Shown in pieces: positions 27,029 to 36,816 of a stretch of DNA of 64,000 nucleotides (position 1 is its first letter; each line of letters begins with the position of its first letter). The notes under the pieces were generated by a model. The model did no database searches and was not told where the DNA came from. It saw nothing but the letters and a program-made list of their open reading frames with translations. The stretch lies in the NCBI RefSeq assembly GCF_900116685.1, contig NZ_FPBL01000002.1, positions 1 through 64,000 on the forward strand, in the 5' to 3' direction. This DNA is from Nitrosomonas eutropha (lineage in GTDB: Bacteria; Pseudomonadota; Gammaproteobacteria; Burkholderiales; Nitrosomonadaceae). Both the position numbers and the translations under genes were made by a program.

Positions 27029-27844
27029 ATGACTATTAATTGTACTCAGTGTGGTAGTAGCCGGACGCATAAATCCCGTTTCAGGCCAGGTGAACGTACT
27101 CCTTCAAACTTACTACTATCTCCCTATCGCTGTCGCGACTGCAAGGCACGTTTCTGGGGCCGAAATAGTGATGCTTATTTTGTGGCTGCAACAAGTGTCG
27201 GTAGTGTATTTCTGCTAGGAACATTAATCTGGATTGGATTTTCTACTGACGAGTCCATAAGAAACAACCTGCAATCTCAATCACAAGCGGCTTCTGCAGA
27301 ATTGCTTCGAAGCCCTCCTCAATCCCCATTAGTTATTGTATCAACGAAACCAACGCTATCTGAGGCAATTGCGCGCGGAGAGAAAATCAATCTTGAATCG
27401 ATCAGAAACGAAGAATCCCATTCTGTACCAAACCCCAGCGACAATCGATTTTACACGATTAGCCTTTTCCTTGAAAAGGCCAGAAAAGGCAGTGCTGACG
27501 CCCAATATCAACTAGGTTTACTATACCTGACTGGTAAAGGAACACTTCAAGATTTCTCTGAAGCTTCAAAATGGTTCATCTTGGCTGCCGAACAAAATCA
27601 TCCTCTTGCGCAGTATGAACTCGGTCTGCTTTACCAAATTGGCCAAGGCGTGGAAATGGATAGCGAAAAAAGTTATGTATGGTTCAATCTGGCTGCTGCA
27701 GCTGGTGTAGAACAGGCGGCATTGGCACGCGATAAAGCCATGCGTTCACTCAGTAGAGTACAACTTACATCAGCACAAAAAACAGCCCGAGAGTGGCTGA
27801 ATTCCAGAAATAAATCTGAAAAACAGCTATCCGGGCTAGAGTAA
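27029..27844 (+). CDS. Zinc-ribbon membrane protein with Sel1 repeats
   Basis: The 271-residue protein starts with a four-cysteine zinc ribbon (Cys5, Cys8, Cys35, Cys38), followed by one transmembrane helix (about 51-70), a linker, and two Sel1-type repeats (about 145-220; ADAQYQLGLLYLTGKG and LAQYELGLLYQIGQG). The topology would put the ribbon in the cytoplasm and the repeats in the periplasm. Sel1 repeats bind proteins. No specific function is recognised. It stands alone and converges on pntB. Confidence 0.7.
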   Translation: MTINCTQCGSSRTHKSRFRPGERTPSNLLLSPYRCRDCKARFWGRNSDAYFVAATSVGSVFLLGTLIWIGFSTDESIRNNLQSQSQAASAELLRSPPQSPLVIVSTKPTLSEAIARGEKINLESIRNEESHSVPNPSDNRFYTISLFLEKARKGSADAQYQLGLLYLTGKGTLQDFSEASKWFILAAEQNHPLAQYELGLLYQIGQGVEMDSEKSYVWFNLAAAAGVEQAALARDKAMRSLSRVQLTSAQKTAREWLNSRNKSEKQLSGLE

Positions 27845-27849
27845 TAATA

Positions 27850-29229
27850 TTAAAGTGCTTTAACCATATCTTCCACGACTTTCTTGGCATCACCAAATAC
27901 CATCATGGTCTTATCCATATAAAAAAGATCATTGTCCAAACCCGCATAGCCAGCAGCCATACTGCGTTTGACAACCATTACTGTACGCGCCTTATATGCT
28001 TCCAAGATTGGCATCCCGTAAATGGGGCTTCCTGGAATATTTGCTGCCGGATTGACCACGTCGTTTGCACCTAACACCAGTACAACATCAGTATTCGGAA
28101 AATCACTGTTGATCTCTTCCATTTCCTGAACCATCTCATAGGGAATCTCAGCCTCTGCAAGCAGTACATTCATATGGCCAGGCATACGACCTGCGACAGG
28201 ATGAATGGCGAAGCGAATATTGATTCCTTTTTTATGCAGTGCCAATGCTAATTCTTTAACAGCATGCTGAGCACGTGCCACAGCTAGCCCATATCCGGGA
28301 ATGATGATAACACTGTCTGAATTCCCCAACAAAAATGCAGCATCATCTGCACTACCGCTACGGTAGGTTTTCTGTGCCCCATCACTAGCACCCTGGCTTC
28401 CTCCATCACTACCAAAACCACCAAGAATCACAGAAAGAAATGGTCGATTCATGGCCTTACACATAATGTAAGAGAGAATCGCACCAGAGCTACCTACCAG
28501 AGATCCAGCGATAATCAACATCGGGTTCCCAAGCGAAAAACCAATTCCTGCTGCTGCCCATCCCGAATATGAGTTCAACATAGAAATCACAACCGGCATG
28601 TCTGCACCGCCGATTGGGATAATAATGAGAAAACCCAACAGGAAGGCAATCGCTGTCATTGTAGAAAATGCAGTCCAGTTCGTTGTTTCACTAAAGAAAA
28701 ACCATAAACCAAAACCGACCATGACAATTGCCAGCAGCAGATTAACCATATGCTGACCGCTAAAGGTAATTGGCGCACCACTCATACGTCCGGATAGTTT
28801 AAGGAAAGCAATAACGGATCCGGACCATGTCATGGCACCGATGAAAGTCCCCAGAAAAAGCTCAAGCTTATTACCAGCAGGTAATATTTCCGGTAAACCA
28901 AATGAAACTGGATTGTTGACAGCCGCAATTGCAATAAATACTGCAGCAAGCCCAACAAGCGAATGCATGAATGCAATGAGTTCAGGCATTGCGGTCATCT
29001 GAATACGTTGTGCCACGATTGAACCGATGATTGCACCCACAGCAATACAGCTTAAAATCAATACCCAGTTCCCGGTAATGGTTAGAGTTGTACTAACAGC
29101 AATACCCATCCCTAACATGCCAAGCAGATTGCCACGACGTGCAGCAGTGGGTGAACTTAATCCCTTGAGTGAAAGAATAAAAAATACAGCCGCTACCAGA
29201 TAGGCCAGCGCGATGAAGTTAACAGACAT
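27850..29229 (-). CDS. pntB: Proton-translocating NAD(P) transhydrogenase, beta subunit
   Basis: The 459-residue membrane subunit has about eight N-terminal transmembrane helices and a C-terminal NADP(H)-binding domain (IIPGYGLAVARAQH, GANDVVNPAA). The enzyme uses the proton gradient to reduce NADP+ with NADH. The ATG follows the pntAB stop with no gap, and AAAGGA upstream serves as ribosome site. It is third gene of pntAA-pntAB-pntB. Confidence 0.96.
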   Translation of the reverse strand: MSVNFIALAYLVAAVFFILSLKGLSSPTAARRGNLLGMLGMGIAVSTTLTITGNWVLILSCIAVGAIIGSIVAQRIQMTAMPELIAFMHSLVGLAAVFIAIAAVNNPVSFGLPEILPAGNKLELFLGTFIGAMTWSGSVIAFLKLSGRMSGAPITFSGQHMVNLLLAIVMVGFGLWFFFSETTNWTAFSTMTAIAFLLGFLIIIPIGGADMPVVISMLNSYSGWAAAGIGFSLGNPMLIIAGSLVGSSGAILSYIMCKAMNRPFLSVILGGFGSDGGSQGASDGAQKTYRSGSADDAAFLLGNSDSVIIIPGYGLAVARAQHAVKELALALHKKGINIRFAIHPVAGRMPGHMNVLLAEAEIPYEMVQEMEEINSDFPNTDVVLVLGANDVVNPAANIPGSPIYGMPILEAYKARTVMVVKRSMAAGYAGLDNDLFYMDKTMMVFGDAKKVVEDMVKAL

Positions 29230-29538
29230 TTAGGCTTGTCCTTTTTTATCTTTTTTCTTAAACATTTCCAGCATACGCTGGGTAACGAGAAATCCACCAA
29301 ACACATTGATGGATGCGAGGACCACGGCTGCAGCCCCTAACCATGCTCCCCAGTCCGCTTCAGCCGAGCCCGCTGCCAACATTGCTCCGACCAGAATGAT
29401 ACTGGAAATTGCATTTGTTACTGACATCAGGGGGGTATGAAGAGCAGGTGTCACATTCCACACCACATGGTAGCCAACAAAAACTGCCAGGACAAATACT
29501 GTCAGGTTAATGATCGTTGGATCAATTTCTCCAATCAT
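29230..29538 (-). CDS. pntAB: NAD(P) transhydrogenase, alpha subunit part 2
   Basis: The 102-residue membrane subunit has three transmembrane helices ([45 protein letters not shown]) and corresponds to the C-terminal part of the fused E. coli PntA. The split, three-gene form is that of Rhodospirillum rubrum. GAGG stands just upstream of its ATG. Confidence 0.94.
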   Translation of the reverse strand: MIGEIDPTIINLTVFVLAVFVGYHVVWNVTPALHTPLMSVTNAISSIILVGAMLAAGSAEADWGAWLGAAAVVLASINVFGGFLVTQRMLEMFKKKDKKGQA

Positions 29539-29594
29539 GTGTTTTCCTCATAGAGATTCATAAATTTTATGTGTAAACAATACAACTGGCTTAC

Positions 29595-30722
29595 TTATGA
29601 TTTACCTATAATTTCTCCAGCCGTACAGATCAGGCTTCCTTTGATAATCTCATCTTCACGATCTATTTTAAGCTCGCCAGTCTGTGCATCCAGTATTAGA
29701 TTCAGGAAATTCAACAGATTACGTGCATATAACGCACTGGCGTCAGTTGCCACCAATCCCGGGAGATTTGCTACGCCAATCAAATGCACGCCGTGTTTAA
29801 CCACAGTTTTGCCAAGCTCTGATAACGGACAATTTCCACCTGCTTCAACGGCCATATCCACTATTACCGAACCGGGTTTCATTGCCTTGACTGTTTCTTC
29901 GCTAATCAGGACAGGAGCTGGGCGACCCGGAATCAAAGCAGTTGTAATGATAATATCTGCTGCAGCGGCACGCTCATGAATCAGATTGCTCTGTCGACGC
30001 TTGTAATCCTCCGACATTTCGGCTGCGTATCCGCCAGCAGTTTCTGCTTTAGCTTTTTCCTCATCCGTCAGTGGAACTTCCACAAACTTAGCTCCTAGGC
30101 TTTCTACCTGCTCTTTGACTGCTGGCCTCACATCAAATGCTTCAATCACTGCACCCAGGCGTTTGGCTGTTGCAATAGCCTGCAACCCTGCTACACCAGC
30201 TCCCAGAATCAACATACGTGCGGCTTTAACCGTACCGGCTGCCGTCATCAGCATGGGAAAAAATCTCTGGTATATATTAGCAGCCAGAATAACCGCTTTG
30301 TAACCACCAATATTTGCCTGAGAAGACAGCACATCCATACTTTGAGCCCGCGATATACGAGGCAGTTTTTCCATCGCAAATGCAGTGACACCATGCCGAG
30401 CTACCATCTCGATTTCTTCTGCAAGATGAGGTGCAAGCAAACCAATCAGTACCGCATCTTTTTTCATATGAACCAGTTCACTGGCTTCAGGACCCCGAAC
30501 CTTCAGTATGATCTGGGATTGCTCATATAGCTGCGAAGCACCAGAGACGATAACGGCGCCTGCTTCCTGGTATGCGGAATCAGGAATGCTGGCGCTTATG
30601 CCCGCTCCTGCCTGCACCAGAACAGTATGCAGCCCCTTGGCAATCAATTTCTTGACGGTTTCTGGCGTAGCCGCCACGCGCGTTTCTCCTGCACGCGTTT
30701 CGGCAGGTATGCCTATGTGCAT
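29595..30722 (-). CDS. pntAA: NAD(P) transhydrogenase, alpha subunit part 1
   Basis: The 375-residue soluble NAD(H)-binding subunit shares the alanine-dehydrogenase fold: IGIPAETRAGETRVAATPETV at the N-terminus (in pieces), LILGAGVAGLQAIATAKRLGA and DVRPAVKEQVESLGA for nucleotide binding. AAGGGAGA lies about 7 bases before the ATG. It is first gene of the pnt operon and follows the large Nfn-like oxidoreductase on the same strand after 145 bp. Confidence 0.95.
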   Translation of the reverse strand: MHIGIPAETRAGETRVAATPETVKKLIAKGLHTVLVQAGAGISASIPDSAYQEAGAVIVSGASQLYEQSQIILKVRGPEASELVHMKKDAVLIGLLAPHLAEEIEMVARHGVTAFAMEKLPRISRAQSMDVLSSQANIGGYKAVILAANIYQRFFPMLMTAAGTVKAARMLILGAGVAGLQAIATAKRLGAVIEAFDVRPAVKEQVESLGAKFVEVPLTDEEKAKAETAGGYAAEMSEDYKRRQSNLIHERAAAADIIITTALIPGRPAPVLISEETVKAMKPGSVIVDMAVEAGGNCPLSELGKTVVKHGVHLIGVANLPGLVATDASALYARNLLNFLNLILDAQTGELKIDREDEIIKGSLICTAGEIIGKS

Positions 30723-30867
30723 GGATATTCTCCCTTGTTATTTTGTTCATTAATCAAAAATTATCGTACTGATTACCACAGCAAAATCCATCACATTCAT
30801 TCAGTTTAACGTCAAATTATAAATCAATTTAGAGCAAATTGATCTTGGCAGCATTCATGATATCTGA

Positions 30868-33800
30868 CTAAGATACATGATTATTACTGCGTTGCAGACA
30901 ATGTCCGATCCAGCGACTTGTCAGTTTTTCCTGAACACTATTTTGGCGTAAACGTGAAGCCAATCCACCGAAATCAACCAGATCCAATGGTTGATCTTGA
31001 TTAAAACAGGAAAAAACGTATGAAATCTCGCCTGTCTCTGGATTCTTTTGAGGTTGTAGGCATTGCGCACAGATCTCCTTCATCATGCACTGCATCGGAG
31101 AATTAATTGAACCCACTGCAAAATGCTCGGTTTTAAGATAAGGTGCCAGTTGTTGATGCCGTGCAGCAGCTACTGCCGCCATCATGCGATCGGAACCGAT
31201 TGCTATAATACGGTCGGCAATCTGCATGGAAATCGGTGTATGACCTAGCTCACCATTGGCATAAGCAACCATTGCCTGCACAATATTACCCACATAACTC
31301 AAATCACCTGGACGAGAAGGTTGGAATCCTGGTGATTCGTCACTGCACCAGACAATGGTGTCGGCTGCCGCTTCTATTTCTGCCACTTTATAGCGATCAG
31401 CCAATTTTTTGTAGCCTGCAAAATACAATACTTTACAACCGGCTGCTCTCGCAGTAGCACCAATCGAGAACAATACCGCATTACCCAGCCCGCCACCAAC
31501 TAATATAACGGTTTCATTGGGTTCAATTTCTGTTGGAGTTCCGGTTGGCCCCATCAGAATAACCGGCTCCCCCGGTTGAAGTAATGAACATAAATTTGCT
31601 GATCCTCCCATTTCAAGGGCAATCAACGATACCAAACCTTTAGAGGTATCAACTGAAGCGCCCGTAAGGGCAATGCCTTCCATGGCCAAACAGGTTTGCT
31701 CAGGAACTCTTGCAAATGAAGCATAATTCTGAAAACGATAAAACTGTCCGGGGTGAAAATGGCGAGCAGCTAAAGGCGCGTGAACAACGACCTCTATGAT
31801 ATTCGGTGTCAGACGCTCCACTTTATGCACGGTAGCGCGTAACTGATCTCCAATCCCAATGAAAAACTGAGGAGTGGTTTGTGCTGATGCGGGGTTAATC
31901 TGAGCAAGCACCCGGCTAACCACTGGATACCCTTGTTTGGCACTTGCCATTGCCTTGACCACATTGCCAGAATAGGATGGGTGCAAGTCACCAAAGAAGC
32001 TAATGAAACGTCCGTCACTGGAGTGGCTCAACAATACTGCGGGTACTTCGGGCTTGGGATTACCCCTGCTGATATCTACAGGCTGACCCTGTTCATCACA
32101 GGAAGCAAAATAGCGTCCATTCAGTTTGAAATACTGCGCGTCTTCACGTGCCAGAACAGTATTCGGCTGGGTTCCAGCCGCTACCAATATTGTTCGGGCA
32201 GGTTGAACTACTTCCCTCGCTTTATACCAATTACCCTCCTCATCCACTGCTTGAACAGCAAAACAGATAGATTGAATATGCTCCCATTGATCAATATCAA
32301 TCCTCAATGGAGTCAGGCCTTCAGCAAAATAGATGCCCTCCTCCAACGCTTTCTCCACTTCTTCATGATTCAAAGTATAGGAAGGGCTATCGATCAATCG
32401 TTTTCGATAAGCAACCATGGCGCCCCCCCAGGATTGCAGCAATGCCGCAACACGAGGTTCACGGTTTTCCTGCACTGCCTGAGCTTTCTCATTGCGGATA
32501 GCCCGTGCGTGACGCATAAATTCTTCAGCAATTTCGCGTTCTTCAGTGTCCCAGCCAGCCCGTATTACAGCTTCTCCTTGTATCACTGCCAATATTTCAT
32601 AGCGCTTCAGAAATTTCTCTACCTGAACCGGATAATAGGCCAGTGCTTCTGTTGCAGCATCAATTGCTGTCAATCCGCCTCCTATTACGACTACTGGCAA
32701 GCGTAACTGCATATTGGCAATAGAATCACTCTGAGCAGCTCCCGTTAGCTGAAGCGCCATCAGGAAGTCAGATGCGGCTCGCACGCCTCGAGCTAATCCG
32801 TTGGGTATATTCAGAATAGTTGGGCGACCGGCGCCTGCTGCCAGTGCGATATGATCAAATCCCAGCTGCCATACGTCATCAACAGTCAGTGTACCCCCAA
32901 AGCGCACACCACCGAAAAGAGCAAATTCTGAGCGACGTTCCAGCAATAAACGGATCAATTTAAGGAAATTCTTATCCCAGCGTACTGTAATGCCATATTC
33001 AGCCACGCCACCAAATCCGGCTGGCAATCGTTCATTCAGATCTTCGCTTAACTGCTTGACATCATAAATCGGCATAAAAGAACTACGCTCGCCTTTTATA
33101 TCTATTCCAGAGATGTTGGCTGATAAAGGCTCTATTTTTAATCCATCCACACCCACTACGGTATGTCCATCATTCATAAGATGATGTGACAATGTGTAGC
33201 CTGCCGGTCCTATACCAACCACCAGCACTTTCTTGTCCGTTGCCGCTTTGGGATAGGGTCTGTGCAAATCAAGTGGATTCCAGCGCGTTAGTAAGCTGTA
33301 AATCTCGAATCCCCAAGGTAATTCGAGTACATCCTTAAGTGTACGTGTTTCAGCTTGGGGAATATTGACGGGATCCTGTTTCTGATAAATGCATGATTTC
33401 ATGCAATCATTACAAATACGGTGCCCGGTTCCTGCACACATCGGATTATCCAGCACGATCATGGCTAAACTGCCAATCGCAACTCCCTGAGTTTTAAGCT
33501 TGTGAAATTCTGAAATACGTTCTTCCAGCGGACAGCCGGCAAGTAACACTCCCAGATCATTTCTTTTAAAGGCTTTTACTTCTGGTGTTTCTTTTGATTT
33601 TTGCAGAAATCCTTTTGAACAGGAATCCTTGCCCTGTTCGTGACACCAGATACAGTAGTTCGCTTCATCCAGTGCACCTGACAGATCGGTTCCCTGATCT
33701 GTCAATGAGAAGCCTTCCCGATACCGGATATGATCAAGACGATGTGTTATATAGCCATTACGCTCATCACTCTCCAGTGACAACAGATGCCTCGGATCCA

Positions 33801-34419
33801 GTTTGCGTGGGGATTTGAATAAAATACCCTGATGGGTGTGCACCTGCCCTTCAGATGTGCGCAGCGCCCAGGCGGCATAATGCAGCGCAAGCTCAAGCTG
33901 CACCGAATAATTTGCTTCATCCGTCATCCAGTGAGCAACATGAGATGCAAAAATAAGCTCCGAAAAAGGCTGGCCAAATTCTTCTGCCAGTTTCCATTCC
34001 AGCTCCAGGCCATTCAGTGTTTGCAATATCTCATCACTCACCTTGGTTTTGGCGCGCCGCTGTACAAACTGACGTTTACAAAAATAAAGAGGGGCCAGTT
34101 CATGATGTCGTGCAGCTAAGGTATTAACCTCACTTTTAATGCCAAACAATATTGCAATAAAGTCTTCCAACCAGGGGGCCACTTCAATCAGTAAGGCGGA
34201 TTCATCCTTGGGCGGCAGTTGTCCTGGATGCTTCCGAGCCTGAATCAGTCGATCACATAATCCGGGATCACCTTCTCCAAGAAAACTCAGGAATATCTGA
34301 TCCAGTTTAACCAGGCCAGCACGTTCGTACAGTTCCGGAAAAGACATGCCAAATTCAAGAACAAGCCTGGTATCAGGTACCATTGAGGAATAGTTGTGCA
34401 TTGATTGAGAATCAATCAT
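30868..34419 (-). CDS. GltD-PyrK fusion oxidoreductase, Nfn/Sud-like
   Basis: The 1183-residue flavoprotein has four parts. Residues 1-250 are a helical region of unknown kind. Residues about 255-355 form a GltD-type Fe-S domain (Cys256, 259, 267, 296 in GCPLEERI, 328, 336, 339, 343). Residues about 395-860 are a pyridine-nucleotide flavoprotein domain (VVGIGPAG at 400-407). Residues about 875-1183 are a PyrK/ferredoxin-reductase-like module ending in a [2Fe-2S] motif (Cys1111, 1117, 1120, 1138). In two-subunit NfnAB/SudAB enzymes the same modules link NADH, NADPH and ferredoxin or sulfur. A single-chain relative is inferred. It lies upstream of pnt. The exact start is uncertain. Confidence 0.75.
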   Translation of the reverse strand: MIDSQSMHNYSSMVPDTRLVLEFGMSFPELYERAGLVKLDQIFLSFLGEGDPGLCDRLIQARKHPGQLPPKDESALLIEVAPWLEDFIAILFGIKSEVNTLAARHHELAPLYFCKRQFVQRRAKTKVSDEILQTLNGLELEWKLAEEFGQPFSELIFASHVAHWMTDEANYSVQLELALHYAAWALRTSEGQVHTHQGILFKSPRKLDPRHLLSLESDERNGYITHRLDHIRYREGFSLTDQGTDLSGALDEANYCIWCHEQGKDSCSKGFLQKSKETPEVKAFKRNDLGVLLAGCPLEERISEFHKLKTQGVAIGSLAMIVLDNPMCAGTGHRICNDCMKSCIYQKQDPVNIPQAETRTLKDVLELPWGFEIYSLLTRWNPLDLHRPYPKAATDKKVLVVGIGPAGYTLSHHLMNDGHTVVGVDGLKIEPLSANISGIDIKGERSSFMPIYDVKQLSEDLNERLPAGFGGVAEYGITVRWDKNFLKLIRLLLERRSEFALFGGVRFGGTLTVDDVWQLGFDHIALAAGAGRPTILNIPNGLARGVRAASDFLMALQLTGAAQSDSIANMQLRLPVVVIGGGLTAIDAATEALAYYPVQVEKFLKRYEILAVIQGEAVIRAGWDTEEREIAEEFMRHARAIRNEKAQAVQENREPRVAALLQSWGGAMVAYRKRLIDSPSYTLNHEEVEKALEEGIYFAEGLTPLRIDIDQWEHIQSICFAVQAVDEEGNWYKAREVVQPARTILVAAGTQPNTVLAREDAQYFKLNGRYFASCDEQGQPVDISRGNPKPEVPAVLLSHSSDGRFISFFGDLHPSYSGNVVKAMASAKQGYPVVSRVLAQINPASAQTTPQFFIGIGDQLRATVHKVERLTPNIIEVVVHAPLAARHFHPGQFYRFQNYASFARVPEQTCLAMEGIALTGASVDTSKGLVSLIALEMGGSANLCSLLQPGEPVILMGPTGTPTEIEPNETVILVGGGLGNAVLFSIGATARAAGCKVLYFAGYKKLADRYKVAEIEAAADTIVWCSDESPGFQPSRPGDLSYVGNIVQAMVAYANGELGHTPISMQIADRIIAIGSDRMMAAVAAARHQQLAPYLKTEHFAVGSINSPMQCMMKEICAQCLQPQKNPETGEISYVFSCFNQDQPLDLVDFGGLASRLRQNSVQEKLTSRWIGHCLQRSNNHVS

Positions 34420-34530
34420 ATATTTTAGTCAAATATCCAGGATATTTTTCTAATATGAAAATATGAAAATAGGAATAAGCAGATGGCCAATATTTGCTGA
34501 TCAGAATAATTTTCGGTTGGGAAAATGTAA

Positions 34531-35814
34531 TCAGCTTTCCTGGATACAAATCATACCGGCTGCCACAGTATTATTGCTGACTTCATCAATCAGAATAAAA
34601 CAACCGGTTCCCCGATTTTGGGCATATGCATCAATGACGAGTGGTTGCTGTACTTTCATTCCAATTCTGGCAATATCATTCATTGTCAGAATATTAACCG
34701 ACTCTTGATGCATCGTATTTATATCAACCCGATAGTCAATTCGAGTAATTAATCCTTTAACGATACGAGTGGTATGCTTGATGATATATTTACGATCGGG
34801 GTCAAATGCCTGTTCGGATAACCAGCAGAGCATGGCATCAAACTCTCTGGTAATTCGAGGCAACTCTCCACCATTGATTAGCATATCTCCGCGAGAGATA
34901 TCCAGATGATCTTCAATGGTCAAAGTAATGGATTGTGGCGCAAAAGCGGTTTCAAAGCTGTCGTTATATAAAAGAATTTCTTTGATGCGGGATGTTAATC
35001 CAGATGGTAATACTGTCACTGTATCCCCCACGTGTATTGTTCCGGATTCAATTCTCCCCGTATAGCCACGGAAATCACGCATTTCTTCCGTTTGCGGACG
35101 GCATACCCACTGTACCGGGAAGCGAAAATCTAGTGTATTGATATCATGTTCTATATTAATGGATTCCAGATAATCCAATAATGGTTTGCCCGAATACCAG
35201 TCAAGGTTGTCACCACGTTCCACGACCATATCTCCAAGTAGCGCAGACATTGGTATATATTCAATGGAACGAAACCCCAGCCCTTGCAAAAATACAGAGA
35301 ATTCAGCACAAATCTGTTTGAAGATCTCCTGGGAATAGCCAACCAGATCCATTTTATTAATTGCCACAACCAGATGAGGGATACCAACCAGACTGGCAAG
35401 ATAGGCGTGTCGCCTGGATTGTGTCAGAACCCCCTTGCGCGCATCGATAAGAACAATTGCAAGATTGGCAGTAGAAGCACCCGTTACCATATTACGCGTA
35501 TATTGCTCATGGCCTGGTGTATCCGCAATAATAAACTTGCGTTTGGGTGTATTGAAATAACGATACGCTACGTCAATAGTGATCCCCTGCTCCCGCTCTG
35601 CTTGCAATCCGTCAGTAAAAAGCGAGAGATCAATTTTTTCCATCCCGCGTTTGTTAGAAGTTTTTGTAACAGCATTCAGCTGATCTTCGAAGATGGATTT
35701 TGAATCATGCAGCAAACGACCTATCAGCGTGCTTTTACCATCATCTACACTACCTGCACTAATAAATCGCAGCAGCTCGGCATGATCGGGTTCAATATTT
35801 TCAACAACAGACAT
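34531..35814 (-). CDS. cysN: Sulfate adenylyltransferase, GTPase subunit
   Basis: The 427-residue subunit hydrolyses GTP to drive APS synthesis by CysD. It has elongation-factor-like motifs: SVDDGKSTLIGRLL (P-loop), DTPGHEQYTRNM and NKMDLV. No APS kinase (CysC) domain is fused to it, unlike NodQ-type proteins. Spaced 60 bp after cysD. Last gene of cysH-cysD-cysN. Confidence 0.95.
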   Translation of the reverse strand: MSVVENIEPDHAELLRFISAGSVDDGKSTLIGRLLHDSKSIFEDQLNAVTKTSNKRGMEKIDLSLFTDGLQAEREQGITIDVAYRYFNTPKRKFIIADTPGHEQYTRNMVTGASTANLAIVLIDARKGVLTQSRRHAYLASLVGIPHLVVAINKMDLVGYSQEIFKQICAEFSVFLQGLGFRSIEYIPMSALLGDMVVERGDNLDWYSGKPLLDYLESINIEHDINTLDFRFPVQWVCRPQTEEMRDFRGYTGRIESGTIHVGDTVTVLPSGLTSRIKEILLYNDSFETAFAPQSITLTIEDHLDISRGDMLINGGELPRITREFDAMLCWLSEQAFDPDRKYIIKHTTRIVKGLITRIDYRVDINTMHQESVNILTMNDIARIGMKVQQPLVIDAYAQNRGTGCFILIDEVSNNTVAAGMICIQES

Positions 35815-35874
35815 GTCCTAGAAAAACCTATGAAGATAAAAAATTAAAACCGGGTATTATTTCAGAACGCTATC

Positions 35875-36804
35875 CTAGAAATAACCTTCTCGTTTACGCA
35901 ACTCCATTGATGCCTCGGAAGTCCGATCATCCATACGTGTTGCCCCGCGCTCAGTAATCCGTGTTAATGCCGTTTCTACAATAATTTCCTCAACATCCCT
36001 GGCCTGAGAAGCCACCGGACAGGTACAGCTCATATCACCAACCGTGCGGAATCGTACCATCATATTTTGTACACTTTCCCCCGCCTCTGGCTGAACCAGG
36101 TACGACACCGGCAGCAGACTGCTATTTCGCACGATTACATCTCTCTCATGAGCATAGTAGATAGATGGAATTTCCAGCTGTTCCCGGCCGATATATTGCC
36201 ATATATCCAATTCTGTCCAGTTACTGATAGGGAAAACTCTGATGTTTTCTCCAGGGTGAGTTCGCGCATTATAGAGACTCCATAATTCCGGACGCTGATT
36301 CTTTGGATCCCATTGTCCAAACTCATCCCGAAACGAAAAAATACGTTCTTTTGCACGTGCTTTTTCCTCATCTCTGCGAGCGCCACCAATGCAGGCATCA
36401 AACCCGAATTCTGAAATGGCATCCAATAAAGTAACTGCCTGAAAAGGATTGCGGCTTTGGTTTTTGGATCGCAATATAACCCTGCCACGCTGAATAGAAT
36501 CCTCCATGCTGCGTACAATCAGGCGCTCTCCTAATTGTTTGGCCCGATAATCCCGAAATTCAATTACTTCCGGAAAATTATGGCCCGTATCAATATGCAT
36601 CAACGGAAAAGGAAAATGGCTGGGACGAAAGGCCTTTTCAGCCAACCTCAGCAGGACAACCGAATCCTTACCCCCTGAAAACAACAGCACCGGATTGGCA
36701 CACTCTGCTGCAACTTCTCGCATGATATGGATAGCCTCGCTTTCCAAGGCATCCAAATGTGTAAAATATGACCGTTGATTCATTTTATTTTGATTTAAGA
36801 ACAT
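35875..36804 (-). CDS. cysD: Sulfate adenylyltransferase, catalytic subunit
   Basis: The protein adenylylates sulfate with ATP to give APS. The PP-loop SGGKDSVVLLRLAEKAF and GGARRDEEKARAKERIFSFRD (in pieces) are diagnostic. As drawn it has 309 residues; starting at the internal ATG 36783 gives 302, exactly the E. coli length, and neither start has a strong ribosome site. It lies 12 bp after cysH. Confidence 0.95.
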   Translation of the reverse strand: MFLNQNKMNQRSYFTHLDALESEAIHIMREVAAECANPVLLFSGGKDSVVLLRLAEKAFRPSHFPFPLMHIDTGHNFPEVIEFRDYRAKQLGERLIVRSMEDSIQRGRVILRSKNQSRNPFQAVTLLDAISEFGFDACIGGARRDEEKARAKERIFSFRDEFGQWDPKNQRPELWSLYNARTHPGENIRVFPISNWTELDIWQYIGREQLEIPSIYYAHERDVIVRNSSLLPVSYLVQPEAGESVQNMMVRFRTVGDMSCTCPVASQARDVEEIIVETALTRITERGATRMDDRTSEASMELRKREGYF

Positions 36805-36816
36805 TAACTTATGTTT

